DNA of 56,599 nt from positions 1 through 56,599 of the IMG/VR virus record IMGVR_UViG_3300042545_001134, one strand, 5' to 3'. Shown here one piece after another: positions 1-7,435 of this stretch. A program made the position numbers and the translations under genes. Source of the DNA: a virus. Within the stretch, counting starts at the first letter, position 1. Each line of letters starts with the position of its first letter. Under the pieces are notes generated by a model. It worked only from the letters and a program-made list of their open reading frames with translations. It had not been told where the DNA came from and ran no database searches.

Positions 1-140
1 TTGAAACACCTAACGGAGATTGGGACTTTATTGATAAAATGTACTTCAAGGGTAAAGAACTTCAGATGGACTTTAACCACCAAGAAACTCGAGGTAAGGC
101 ATTAACAATAGAACTTTGGACATTAGAGAATACCAAATAA
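1..140 (+). CDS. 3' end of an unknown protein gene (partial)
   Basis: An open frame enters from the left edge (frame starting at base 3) and ends at TAA 138-140, giving the last 45 residues (from ETPNGDWDFID to LWTLENTK). The fragment alternates hydrophobic and charged residues and looks like the end of a beta-rich domain. I recognise no family. The stop lies 8 bases before the tRNA cluster, so this gene probably reads into the tRNAs. Confidence 0.6.
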   Translation, partial: ETPNGDWDFIDKMYFKGKELQMDFNHQETRGKALTIELWTLENTK

Positions 141-148
141 TTCTTTAA

Positions 149-222
149 GGACCCTTAGCTCAGTTGGTTAGAGCAACTGACTCATAATCAGTAGGTCACA
201 GGTTCGAGCCCTGTAGGGTCCA
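149..222 (+). tRNA. tRNA-Ile2 (anticodon CAT, AUA-reading)
   Basis: Full cloverleaf: acceptor GGACCCT (149-155) pairs with AGGGTCC (215-221); D-arm AGCTCAGTTGGTTAGAGC; anticodon stem ACTGA/TCAGT with loop CTCATAA (anticodon CAT); T-arm CAGGTTCGAGCCCTG. The CCTTAGCTCAG start and CTCATAATC anticodon region are like bacterial tRNA-Ile2, whose C34 is changed to lysidine, rather than initiator or elongator Met. No CCA is encoded after discriminator A222. An elongator tRNA-Met is the alternative. It would help read AUA codons, which are frequent in this AT-rich genome. Confidence 0.88.
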
Positions 223-227
223 CACAT

Positions 228-350
228 GTGGTCGTACACTTAACTCCAATACCCGAAAGGGAAATCGTTATGTGAAGGCCACTCCCCTTGGTAGACCTTA
301 AAAAGGGCCCTTCCGTTGGTACGACAACGGCTCGCTGGGCCCGGGTCTAC
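228..350 (+). ncRNA. Two stacked hairpins between tRNA-Ile2 and tRNA-Gly, unknown structured RNA
   Basis: No credible gene lies here, but the stretch folds strongly. Hairpin A: GTGGTC (228-233) pairs with GGCCAC (277-282), continued inside by CACTTAAC/GTTATGTG with one mismatch and capped by CCC-GAAA-GGG. Hairpin B: GTAGACC (291-297) pairs with GGTCTAC (344-350), then GGGCCC pairs with GGGCCC and CCGTT with AACGG, and five T follow. It lacks a T-arm, so it is not a tRNA. It could be a processing element of the tRNA transcript, a small RNA with its own terminator, or a very decayed tRNA pair. Function unknown. Confidence 0.5.
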
Positions 351-355
351 TTTTT

Positions 356-427
356 GCGAATATCGTATAGTGGTTATTACTCCATCCTTCCAAGTTGGAG
401 ACGACAGTTCGATTCTGTCTATTCGCT
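356..427 (+). tRNA. tRNA-Gly (anticodon TCC)
   Basis: Acceptor GCGAATA (356-362) pairs with TATTCGC (420-426), discriminator T427. The order TCGTATAGTGG-TTATTAC, loop CTTCCAA (anticodon TCC) and T-arm GACAGTTCGATTCTGTC closely follows bacterial tRNA-Gly(TCC). One T-T mismatch sits in the anticodon stem. CCA is not encoded. Confidence 0.9.
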
Positions 428-432
428 CATAT

Positions 433-503
433 TATCCTCTCGTCTAATGGCAGGACCTCAGATTTTGATTCTGATTGTCGAGGTTCGAATCCTCGGGGGA
501 TAA
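433..503 (+). tRNA. tRNA-Gln (anticodon TTG)
   Basis: Acceptor TATCCTC (433-439) pairs with GGGGATA (496-502), discriminator A503. The anticodon stem TCAGA/TCTGA encloses loop TTTTGAT (anticodon TTG). The T-arm is CGAGGTTCGAATCCTCG. Only five bases separate it from tRNA-Gly, so they are probably processed from one transcript. CCA is not encoded. Confidence 0.9.
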
Positions 504-516
504 CTAAAAACACAAT

Positions 517-605
517 GGAAGGTTACCCAAGTTGGTGAAGGGGGCAGTTTGCTAAATTGTTAGGGTGTCACAGCCGCGAGGGTTCGAGCCCCTCACCTTC
601 CGCCA
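517..605 (+). tRNA. tRNA-Ser (anticodon GCT), CCA encoded
   Basis: Acceptor GGAAGGT (517-523) pairs with ACCTTCC (595-601), discriminator G602, followed by an encoded CCA (603-605). Loop TTGCTAA gives anticodon GCT. A long variable arm (around GGGTGTCACAGCC) and T-arm GAGGGTTCGAGCCCCTC fit a class II serine tRNA. It is the only one of the four with a genome-encoded CCA. Confidence 0.92.
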
Positions 606-638
606 CATAAAAAATATACTTATGATAAACTAAAGGAC

Positions 639-1100
639 ATGAAAATTTTTAAGACATTACACGGAACACCGGTAAATGACATCATCAACTACATCAAAGA
701 TTACCTAAAAGGACGAGAAGACGTTGAACTATTAATTGGTTCAGACTCACAATCGTTTAGTAATTCTAAAACAGTGTATGGGGTTGTTATTGCTCTTTAC
801 ACAAAAGGAAAAGGTGCACACGTGTTATGTACTAAAGATACAACTCCTTTTGAAAAAGACACATCTAGTAGATTAATGACTGAGGTATGGAAGGCGGTAG
901 AAATTGCTGAGTTCCTTAGAGAAAATGGATTACCAAGGGCATCATGGATTGATATCGACTTGAATCCTGACCCAAGATATAAATCAAACAAAGTTCTAAG
1001 ACAGGCGGTTGGTTTAGTTGAAGGTATGGGTTATAGAGTTAGATATAAACATAACGGTGCAATGATAACCTATAGTGCGAACCACTTAGTAAGAATATAA
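639..1100 (+). CDS. RNase H-like YkuK/DUF458 family protein
   Basis: 153 residues. IGSDSQ (33-38) followed by a hydrophobic strand (YGVVIALYT) and a second acidic strand WIDIDLNPDPRYKSNK (about 103-118) fit the DUF458/YkuK family, which has a predicted RNase H-like fold with acidic metal-binding residues; its substrate is not known. Length matches the family. ATG 639 is preceded by AAAGGAC, a fair ribosome site. Its stop overlaps the smpB start by one base (TAATG), so the two are translationally coupled. Beside tRNAs and smpB, a role in RNA metabolism or translation is a reasonable inference, not shown. Confidence 0.7.
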   Translation: MKIFKTLHGTPVNDIINYIKDYLKGREDVELLIGSDSQSFSNSKTVYGVVIALYTKGKGAHVLCTKDTTPFEKDTSSRLMTEVWKAVEIAEFLRENGLPRASWIDIDLNPDPRYKSNKVLRQAVGLVEGMGYRVRYKHNGAMITYSANHLVRI

Positions 1101-1528
1101 TGGAAAAGAACATCAACATAGTTAACAGACGTGCAAAATTCGAATATCATTTTATTGATACCCTCATTGCGGGGGTATCATTGAATGGTGTTGAAGTTAA
1201 GTTCATTAGGAAGGGACATTTAACTTTTACACCTGATTCGTTTTGTCATTTTCAAAATGGTGAACTGTTCTTAAAGAATGTTACCATATCGGGAATTGGT
1301 GATGATAACATGAAGAGAGATAGAAAATTGTTACTCAAGAAAAAAGAGTTGACTAAACTTAATAAAGAACTCACCAACGGTTTAACAATTATACCATATC
1401 GTTTATTTGAGAATGATAGAGGAATGTTTAAAGTTGAAGTGTGTCTTGCCAAAGGAAAAAAACTTCACGATAAACGTGAGACAATTAAAGAAAGAGATAT
1501 TCAAAGGGAAATAAAAAATTTCCACTAA
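1100..1528 (+). CDS. smpB: SsrA-binding protein SmpB
   Basis: 142 residues, close to bacterial SmpB length. Family hallmarks are in order: VNRRAKFEY (8-16), AGVSLNGVEVKFIRKG (24-39), RKLLL (75-79), and the C-terminal block AKGKKLHDKR-x-x-IKERD (117-133), which in bacterial SmpB enters the empty mRNA channel. SmpB binds the tRNA-like domain of tmRNA and delivers it with EF-Tu to stalled ribosomes. A tmRNA gene lies 5 kb downstream on the same strand (6451-6857), so the phage carries both specific parts of trans-translation. The tail after KERD is short (nine residues). Start ATG 1100 overlaps the previous stop by one base. Confidence 0.93.
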   Translation: MEKNINIVNRRAKFEYHFIDTLIAGVSLNGVEVKFIRKGHLTFTPDSFCHFQNGELFLKNVTISGIGDDNMKRDRKLLLKKKELTKLNKELTNGLTIIPYRLFENDRGMFKVEVCLAKGKKLHDKRETIKERDIQREIKNFH

Positions 1529-1633
1529 ATAATTCATTCTTTATGAATACGGAGAATATTTTCCACTAAAACCCCATTTTCGGTGATTATTTTCCATTAT
1601 AAAAAAATATTTTAAAAAAATTTACAAAAACAC

Positions 1634-1663
1634 TTGTTTTTTAAAATATATTATGTACCTTTG
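1634..1663 (+). promoter_or_regulatory. Host-type promoter for the TerD-domain gene
   Basis: TTG around 1634 and a -7 box TACCTTTG at 1656-1663 match the Bacteroidota sigma-A pattern (TTTG, about 19-20 bases, TAnnTTTG). The ATG of the 690-residue gene follows at 1690, leaving a leader of about 20 bases. Confidence 0.6.
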
Positions 1664-1689
1664 TATTACAACAATTAATTACGACATTT

Positions 1690-3762
1690 ATGACGACAAG
1701 AAATTTAGTTTCCTTTCAGAAGGGTTTGGTATGTTCACCAAACGACGGTCAAGATAATAGAATCGCAGTGGCGACCGTTCAATCTCACTTAATGGAGTGG
1801 GGTTATATGTTAGACGAAGATGCATTCTTCGCATTATCCAAATCAGATTTATCGTTCATAGAGAACTTCAACAACGAAGTCGTTACACATTTGAAAAATG
1901 TAATGGGAGGTAATCGTAATTACCAACCTTTATATAAAAACTTCCCACAAGAAGTTATGTCAATGTCTGATTTCGAATTGTATATTAATGCAATTACCCA
2001 CTATTGGAGTAACGGTACTTGGGAACCATCTACCCATACTTTTGAAAAAGAAATCAAGTTTGAGAAAATCAAATACAACTTGATTAAGTATGGCACATCG
2101 GAAAGATTTTCACAAATCTTCACTGATTTGGTTTCAATTAATACATCATTGACACCTCAAGACCTTGAGATTGTTAAATGGTTCGTTAACAGTGGTGAAA
2201 CATTAGTATTCCCTAATACAATTCCATTCAAAGAGAATTTGTGTACATTGGCGGCAATGGGAATTGAGGGATTACCAGTTAAGACATCAACTGACGTGTT
2301 AAGAATCGCCGTTCATCTTTCAGGTGGAGACATCAGTTTACCTAAAGTTCCTGAAAAGGAAATTAGATTAAACAGATGGTCATCTGCAAAGGGTGAGAAC
2401 CCTGAAAGAGAAAAGTTTAAATTCAAGAAGTTCACTCGTAAAGAGAGACGTTACATCTTGGGTTTACTTGAGAACACAAACTGTGACCCACGTGAAATGG
2501 TTTTAAAAGACCAACGTTGGATTCGTTTAGGTGAAATATTACATCCAGGTGAATATAAAAATCAATTCCCAAAATCTTTTGATGCATTCAATAAGATTAG
2601 AAACGAGAAAGTAAAATCTTGGTTCTCACTTGTTAATGAAGGTTTCAATAAAGGTCTTGAGAATGGTTTGAGAGTATTGTCTCAAAAACCCGGTGAATTC
2701 GCAAGAAGAATCGATTGGTTGGTTCGTACATATCCAAAAGATATCGAAGTAATCATGACACACTTCAGCGAAACGGTAAAAGGTACATCGAACAAAGTAT
2801 TGTTTGAAGTTTACGCTCACTTTGAAAATCGTACTGAACCTATGGATAATAGGTCCGTTATGATAAAGGGGTCAAGAAAACGTACCATGTTACCATCACT
2901 ACCAGCAATCCCTAAAGAGATTGTGGAAACCATCCACTCTAAATTATTTGAAACACTTAGAGATAAGTTTTCAGTAATGGATTCTTTGGGTAACTGTTGG
3001 ATTGATGAGGAATTGAAAAAGATTCCTTTACCAACCAACATGAGAAGTATGAACTTTTCAACTAAACCAACAATCAGAGGTCAAAGAGTTCCACTCGATA
3101 ACCCTGATGCAAAAGTTATCAGACCTTTCATTCATTGGATGGATAAACATGGTAGTGAAGATTTGGATTTAAGTGTTACGTTTGTTGGTGAAAAAGTGTC
3201 AGATGTATTATCTTTCAGTAACTTGAGAGTTGGTGAATCTGTTCACTCGGGGGACGTGAGACACAGACAGGGTCCTTGTGCTGAGTACATCGACATTGAT
3301 ATGGAAGATGCATTGAACCGTGGATACAAATATGTAGTCATTGACGTGAGAAACTTCAATGGTGGTAGTTTGAATTCACTTGAAACATCTTTTGGTATCA
3401 TGGAGAGAGAACACCCCGAATCAAATAAAACATGGTTACCTGAGACAATTTCAAATTGTCAATCATTGGGGTCAACGTCGTCAAACACTTTGATTTCAAT
3501 CATTGACCTTGAAACCAAGGAGTATATCATGTTGGATATAGATTCAGAAGGTTTTGTAACCGCAAGAAGTGACTTCAAAAACACCCTTAAAGTAATTCAA
3601 CAATACGCTGAGTTACCAAAAGTAAGTGTTTACGACCTTATTCTTCTACACGTAGAAGGAAGAGGTAAACAAGTTACCCTTGACGAGAATGTGGATACAC
3701 ATTTTAAGTACGAGGACTTCTGTTACTCTTATGAAGAGACAGGAAAATTGATGGGTGTGTAA
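1690..3762 (+). CDS. Large protein with C-terminal TerD-like domain
   Basis: 690 residues. The C-terminal third looks like a TerD domain: DLDLS at 491-495, a long beta stretch, then HSGD at 519-522 and an acidic IDIDME segment; TerD domains bind calcium through such acidic loops and belong to tellurite/stress-response systems. The N-terminal 450 residues are mixed alpha/beta, rich in Lys and aromatic residues, and I do not recognise them. Large TerD fusions occur in bacteria and phages but their biochemical role is unclear. It is the largest gene of the left block, with its own host-type promoter, and is followed by a structured non-coding stretch. The TerD assignment is reasonably firm; function is not. 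Confidence 0.6.
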   Translation: MTTRNLVSFQKGLVCSPNDGQDNRIAVATVQSHLMEWGYMLDEDAFFALSKSDLSFIENFNNEVVTHLKNVMGGNRNYQPLYKNFPQEVMSMSDFELYINAITHYWSNGTWEPSTHTFEKEIKFEKIKYNLIKYGTSERFSQIFTDLVSINTSLTPQDLEIVKWFVNSGETLVFPNTIPFKENLCTLAAMGIEGLPVKTSTDVLRIAVHLSGGDISLPKVPEKEIRLNRWSSAKGENPEREKFKFKKFTRKERRYILGLLENTNCDPREMVLKDQRWIRLGEILHPGEYKNQFPKSFDAFNKIRNEKVKSWFSLVNEGFNKGLENGLRVLSQKPGEFARRIDWLVRTYPKDIEVIMTHFSETVKGTSNKVLFEVYAHFENRTEPMDNRSVMIKGSRKRTMLPSLPAIPKEIVETIHSKLFETLRDKFSVMDSLGNCWIDEELKKIPLPTNMRSMNFSTKPTIRGQRVPLDNPDAKVIRPFIHWMDKHGSEDLDLSVTFVGEKVSDVLSFSNLRVGESVHSGDVRHRQGPCAEYIDIDMEDALNRGYKYVVIDVRNFNGGSLNSLETSFGIMEREHPESNKTWLPETISNCQSLGSTSSNTLISIIDLETKEYIMLDIDSEGFVTARSDFKNTLKVIQQYAELPKVSVYDLILLHVEGRGKQVTLDENVDTHFKYEDFCYSYEETGKLMGV

Positions 3763-4140
3763 ATCACCTGTCAGTTCTTTGAAATATTAATGTGGCTATG
3801 TGAGTCACTGAGAGGATAACCTTTACCTATTATAGGTGACCACGTAGTGGTACTATCTTAGGTCTTAGAGAAGGTGAAAGTATCGGTGCAAATGTCTTAC
3901 TTCTAACATACAAAAATCAGATACAACGTTAGACACACAATTCTCCACATAAACTTATTGACGGCTATGTACCGGGTTACTTCTACAAAACAATTGGATG
4001 TTAAACCACCCGTACTCTTTCCGTCTACCTTATTACCGGCTATGAGTGTAGTTACTTCTAAACCTATCTAAATGAAAAAACCACTCGTTCAATTTCCGGT
4101 ATATTTTATTAACAATAACAATAATTTAAAAACAACAATT
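3763..4140 (+). other. Gene-free stretch with hairpins and a repeated GGCTATG unit
   Basis: About 300 bases without a convincing frame on either strand. It carries two adjacent perfect hairpins (ACCTA-TTA-TAGGT and ACCAC-GTA-GTGGT, about 3816-3853) and two imperfect copies of CTTATTnnCGGCTATG followed by GTTACTTCTA, whose CGGCTATG cores lie at 3962-3969 and 4037-4044, 75 bases apart; a third GGCTATG lies at 3794-3800. It may be an unrecognised non-coding RNA or a long 5' leader of the gene starting at 4141. No tRNA or known RNA was recognised in it. Confidence 0.4.
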
Positions 4141-4590
4141 ATGACAACATCAAAAACAACAGATGAAAAAGTAAAAGAACTATTCGACTTAGTTCAATCA
4201 AAAAAATTAGCAATTGAAAAGGCTGAAAGACCTTGCTGGAAAACAAGTGGTAATTTCGGTTACTCAGCAAATTCAGCACATGACAGAACGTCTATCCCAA
4301 CGGTAACAGACACTCGTAAAATCGTTGAAATGTTCGCATTTCTAATCGATAGAAAAGATAAATCTGAATCTGCAGCAAAAGAACTTGGTGTGGACTATAA
4401 TTTTACTTGGTTAGGATTCGGTGTTGATGAGTGGAAAGAAGATTTTCAAACTCGTGTAAACCAAATCTCAGTCCAAGAAAAACGTAAGGAACTTGCCGAA
4501 TTAGAATCTCGTTTGAATGCAATTATCTCACCTGAGTTAAAGGCACAAATGGAACTTGAGGCAATCGCCAAACTTTTAGAGAATAACTAA
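4141..4590 (+). CDS. Conserved hypothetical, coiled-coil C-terminus
   Basis: 149 residues from ATG 4141. The open frame extends 23 codons upstream, but that part (FINNNNNLKTTI) is translated AT-rich leader, so the inner ATG was preferred. The middle has ANSAHDRTSIPTV and FTWLGFGVDEWKEDFQTRVNQI; the end is a charged helix (RKELAELESRLNAII...). I believe similar proteins occur in other Bacteroidota and their phages, without known function. It sits between the structured stretch 3763-4140 and a terminator. No enzyme motif visible. Confidence 0.65.
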   Translation: MTTSKTTDEKVKELFDLVQSKKLAIEKAERPCWKTSGNFGYSANSAHDRTSIPTVTDTRKIVEMFAFLIDRKDKSESAAKELGVDYNFTWLGFGVDEWKEDFQTRVNQISVQEKRKELAELESRLNAIISPELKAQMELEAIAKLLENN

Positions 4591-4652
4591 AAGTGTTTTT
4601 CTTAGTTTAGTAAAACTAAGTGGTGGAGTCGACTTCGGTCAGCACCCGAAAG

Positions 4653-4684
4653 GGGGGTTGGATTTGTCTAACCTCCTTTTTTTT
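4653..4684 (+). terminator. Rho-independent terminator
   Basis: GGGGGTTGGA and TCTAACCTCC form a ten-pair stem with two G-U pairs around a TTTG loop, followed by eight T. A second hairpin (CTTAGTTTAG/TAAAACTAAG, 4601-4620) lies just after the stop of the preceding gene. Confidence 0.75.
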
Positions 4685-4711
4685 ATCAAATATTTTTTAT
4701 ATCTTTATATC

Positions 4712-5470
4712 ATGAGAATTGTATGTATATCGGATACTCACGGACTCCATAAAAAAATGGAGTTTTTTAACCCATTACCTGAAGGTGATATTTTAATTCA
4801 CGCGGGTGACTGTACCAATGTTGGTAAACCTCATGAGGTTAAAGAATTTGTTGAGTGGTTTCAAAACGTAAAAGGATTTGAAACAAAAATCTTTATTGCG
4901 GGAAACCATGATTGGTCATTCCAAAAAGTTAATGAACCCCACCACTCAGGTGATTATGATTGGTTCCGTCATTTAATCAATGAAGAGAATCTATCCCAAT
5001 CTGATGTGACATATTTAGAGGACACCAATTTTACAATTGAAAGTTCAGAGTTTTCAAAACCAATAAAAATCCACGGTAGTCCATGGCAACCTAATTTTTA
5101 TGATTGGGCATTTAACCTACCAAGATTGGGTGATGAGATTAAAAGTAAATGGGATATGATTCCCGATGATACCGATATTTTAATCACACACGGTCCACCA
5201 CATGAAATCAGAGATTTTGTCAGTAATTGGAGACAAGGTGATAGGAACGTTGGGTGTGAATTATTGAGGTATGAATTGGATAATAGAATCAATCCACTAA
5301 TACATGTGTTTGGACATATCCACGGTGCATACGGTGCCACATACATTAAAGATACTCTTTATGTGAACGCATCAACCTGCACAGAAGGATACGTACCATC
5401 AAATAAACCAATCGTTATTGACGTAACAGAGAATGACGGTAAATTAATCGCAACGTATGTCGAAATATAA
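4712..5470 (+). CDS. Calcineurin-like metallophosphoesterase
   Basis: 252 residues from ATG 4712; the longer frame to 4658 only translates the terminator T-run. Metal-ligand motifs are in the family order: SDTHG (D8, H10), HAGDC (GD at 32-33), GNHD (64-67), ITHGPP, and GHIHGAYG near the C-terminus. The family cleaves phosphomono- or diesters with two metals; the layout resembles small MPPED-type enzymes. The 3' end overlaps the next gene by 14 bases, so the two are co-translated. In phages such enzymes are often linked to nucleotide or RNA-end processing, but the substrate here cannot be read from sequence. Confidence 0.88.
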   Translation: MRIVCISDTHGLHKKMEFFNPLPEGDILIHAGDCTNVGKPHEVKEFVEWFQNVKGFETKIFIAGNHDWSFQKVNEPHHSGDYDWFRHLINEENLSQSDVTYLEDTNFTIESSEFSKPIKIHGSPWQPNFYDWAFNLPRLGDEIKSKWDMIPDDTDILITHGPPHEIRDFVSNWRQGDRNVGCELLRYELDNRINPLIHVFGHIHGAYGATYIKDTLYVNASTCTEGYVPSNKPIVIDVTENDGKLIATYVEI

Positions 5471-6134
5471 TGAACCGATAACAGTAGTAATCTCAACAAG
5501 AAAAATTGATGAGAACTATGTTAAACAAACAAAGAAGAGTTTTTCTCACCCAAAGACACAGGTATTAATTTACGAAAATAATGGTGAATTCTCACTACCT
5601 CAACTTTATAATAAAGGTTTGGATGAATCGGTAAACGATGTTGTGGTTTTCATGCATGATGACATTGATATTGAAACTACCGGTGTAACCAATAAACTTT
5701 TAAGACTTTTTGATACACATCCCGAACATGGAATTATTGGACTTGCGGGTACTGATGATTTGGTGAGTGGTATGTGGTGGCAAAAAAGAGAAAGGATGTA
5801 TGGACAGGTTAAACACGAACATCTTGGTAAGGTACATCGTAATAACTATTCTGGAACGTTTGGAGACGGTTTAAAGGATGTTGTGATTGTCGATGGGTTA
5901 TTTATCGCAGTACACAAGAAAAGGATTGTGGAGAGGTTTGATGAGGAGTTTCCGGGGTTTCACTTCTATGACACACCATTCTGTGTTTTAAACCACTTAA
6001 AAGGGGTTAAAATAGGTGTTACAACTAAAATATTGGTTGTACATAAGTCAGTTGGTGCGGTAGATAAGAAATGGGAAAAGAATAGGTTATTCTTCGAGGC
6101 AAAGTATGGTCACAATCTACCCTTGACTATTTAA
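5457..6134 (+). CDS. Family 2-like glycosyltransferase (GT-A fold)
   Basis: 225 residues. ITVVISTRK at the start, VVFMHDDIDIE (63-73) with an acidic DxD-like motif, GLAGTDDLVSGMWW, and a late DGLFIAVHK followed by FHFYDTPFCV match the short glycosyltransferases related to StrF (Glyco_tranf_2_5). It likely moves an activated sugar onto a small or protein acceptor in the cytoplasm. It overlaps the phosphoesterase by 14 bases. A second, much larger glycosyltransferase gene lies at 13589-15988, so glycan modification is a theme of this phage. Acceptor unknown. Confidence 0.78.
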   Translation: MSKYNEPITVVISTRKIDENYVKQTKKSFSHPKTQVLIYENNGEFSLPQLYNKGLDESVNDVVVFMHDDIDIETTGVTNKLLRLFDTHPEHGIIGLAGTDDLVSGMWWQKRERMYGQVKHEHLGKVHRNNYSGTFGDGLKDVVIVDGLFIAVHKKRIVERFDEEFPGFHFYDTPFCVLNHLKGVKIGVTTKILVVHKSVGAVDKKWEKNRLFFEAKYGHNLPLTI

Positions 6135-6178
6135 TGTATCTGACGTATATTTTATTATATTTATAAAAAAAACCACTT

Positions 6179-6415
6179 ATGAAGAAATTAATTGAAATCG
6201 TAAAACAATTCTTAGGTCTTGGAAAAACAGCAAAGGCCATAACCACAGTAACTCAACTAAACAACGAGGTTAAAGAAGCAATCGTTGAAGTTAAGGAAAA
6301 GGTAGAAGAAGTAAAAAAGAAAACAAGATATTATTCTAAACCAAAATCAAAACCATCTGTAGAAACTACTACAGAAAAAAAATCAAAAAAACCGAACAAA
6401 CCTAAACAACAATAA
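6179..6415 (+). CDS. Small Lys-rich protein with amphipathic helix
   Basis: 78 residues. A short hydrophobic N-terminus (LIEIVKQFLGLG) is followed by a charged helix of VKEAIVEVKEKVEEVKKK type and a disordered tail of Lys, Pro, Ser and Thr. No family recognised; the basic tail would suit nucleic-acid or membrane contact. A TATTTATA box lies at 6158-6165, 13 bases before the start, as in the leader-peptide genes. It ends 36 bases before the tmRNA. Confidence 0.6.
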   Translation: MKKLIEIVKQFLGLGKTAKAITTVTQLNNEVKEAIVEVKEKVEEVKKKTRYYSKPKSKPSVETTTEKKSKKPNKPKQQ

Positions 6416-6426
6416 AAAAGTTTACT

Positions 6427-6434
6427 TACCTTTG
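6427..6434 (+). promoter_or_regulatory. -7 box of the tmRNA promoter
   Basis: TACCTTTG fits the Bacteroidota TAnnTTTG box and is placed 16 bases before the first base of the mature tmRNA, so the tmRNA can be transcribed on its own early in infection. Confidence 0.6.
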
Positions 6435-6450
6435 TATCGTAATATACAAT

Positions 6451-6857
6451 GGGGATGAATGGAATTGATTGGCGTTGGTATTGTACGTGGGCACGTAGTC
6501 GGATGTCATCTACGACTTAAATAAATGGTGGTAACAATTAGACGGCAACGTTTACAACAACATGGAAGTAGCTGGTTTACTAGCAACTTCTAAGGTGGCA
6601 GCCTAACCGCTCCCACTGGACGGGTCGATGGACATATAACCTTGGAACAGAAGTCCTCACGGTGTGGTACCTACCCAAAAAGGTACAAATGGTCTCGTTC
6701 AGAGTGCTACCATAAAAAAAGTGAACTCGACACAGTTTCTGATAACGATGTCAAAATAGGAATCAGATATTTGTCGGTTGTGAATAATCGAATAAACGTG
6801 TAGTCCATTTATGGTATGGCGAACAAGACGAGGGTTCAAATCCCTCCATCTCCACCA
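6451..6857 (+). ncRNA. ssrA: tmRNA (transfer-messenger RNA)
   Basis: The ends form a tRNA-like domain: GGGGATG (6451-6457) pairs with CATCTCC (6847-6853), followed by an encoded ACCA; the T-arm is GAGGGTTCAAATCCCTC. Length (407) is normal. The message part is marked by TTAGAC just before resume codon GGC at 6544, then a 20-codon frame 6544-6603 and TAA 6604-6606. The tag begins GNVYNN and ends SKVAA. A Gly resume codon is usual in Bacteroidota; the VAA end is the expected protease degron type. Internal GC-rich pairs between 6607 and 6800 fit pseudoknots. It partners the SmpB at 1100-1528. A terminator follows directly. Confidence 0.93.
6544..6606 (+). CDS. tmRNA proteolysis tag frame
   Basis: Twenty sense codons from GGC to GCC, then TAA. 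It starts GNVYNN, has a hydrophobic centre (EVAGLLA) and ends KVAA. Host Bacteroidota tags known to me are about half this length and end in ALAA, so this tag is long and different. It is not an independent gene: it is read only when a stalled ribosome switches to the tmRNA. Confidence 0.8.
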   Translation, partial: GNVYNNMEVAGLLATSKVAA

Positions 6858-6863
6858 AAAAAG

Positions 6864-6890
6864 AAACCCCTCAAAAGAGGGGTTTTTTAT
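6864..6890 (+). terminator. Terminator after tmRNA
   Basis: AAACCCCTC-AAAA-GAGGGGTTT followed by TTTT. The reverse strand also ends in a run of T's equivalent (AAAGAAA side is weaker), so it may also stop transcription of the minus-strand gene ending at 6893. Confidence 0.8.
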
Positions 6891-6892
6891 TT

Positions 6893-7378
6893 TTATTTTA
6901 CTACTGTTTGACTTGGGTCGGATAAATTTTGAATGTAAGCGTCAATTAATCTACTAACGGCTTCGGGTTTTTCGTCAGCCTTAAATTTTACTTTAATTTT
7001 AGCCAAACCCGACCTGTCCGTATTCTTACCTGAATCCACCTCAATGCCTTTAATATTGTGTTCATACCCCTGTTTCTTAAATAACCCCAAAAGGGACCTC
7101 TTTAAATCTGAAACATTGGTTTCATCTTCACCAAATATTAATCTGGCTTCAAATTCAATATCTAATTCATCTAAACCAATAGATGAATGGTCCGCCAATA
7201 TGTATAGAGGTACAACTAATTCCCTCTCCCCAATATAGAACGTTTTTACTTTAGGTGTACCGTCTTCATTGAAGTAGTTTCTTAATGAATTAATATGTTG
7301 TCTTTCACTTATACCTTGAGCGACCATTGCCGCTTCCAATAGACCACCAACAAGTTCCTCAATGTTCAATCTAGCCAT
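6893..7378 (-). CDS. DUF2589-like protein (beta-rich), smaller partner
   Basis: 161 residues. The opening LNIEELVGGLLEAAMVAQGIS resembles the first helix of DUF2589 proteins (EDLIGGPL-x-A-x-x-AQ), and the rest is beta-strand rich (ELDIEFEARLIFGED, SGLAKIKVKFKADEKPEAVSRLID). This pattern is shared with the next gene (7436-8032), so they are probably distant paralogues acting together. No function is established for DUF2589. First gene of the long minus-strand block, 57 bases from its neighbour. Confidence 0.6.
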   Translation of the reverse strand: MARLNIEELVGGLLEAAMVAQGISERQHINSLRNYFNEDGTPKVKTFYIGERELVVPLYILADHSSIGLDELDIEFEARLIFGEDETNVSDLKRSLLGLFKKQGYEHNIKGIEVDSGKNTDRSGLAKIKVKFKADEKPEAVSRLIDAYIQNLSDPSQTVVK

Positions 7379-7435
7379 TTATAATTTTTTATGTTACTAA
7401 TATAACATAATTTTTTGACTAAATCAAGTCATTAA

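Noticed and set aside
149-222. Calling the CAT-anticodon tRNA an elongator tRNA-Met
   Set aside because: The stem sequences follow tRNA-Ile2; kept as alternative only.
288-503. 71-residue plus-strand frame
   Set aside because: It overlaps the structured RNA, tRNA-Gly and tRNA-Gln; accidental open frame.
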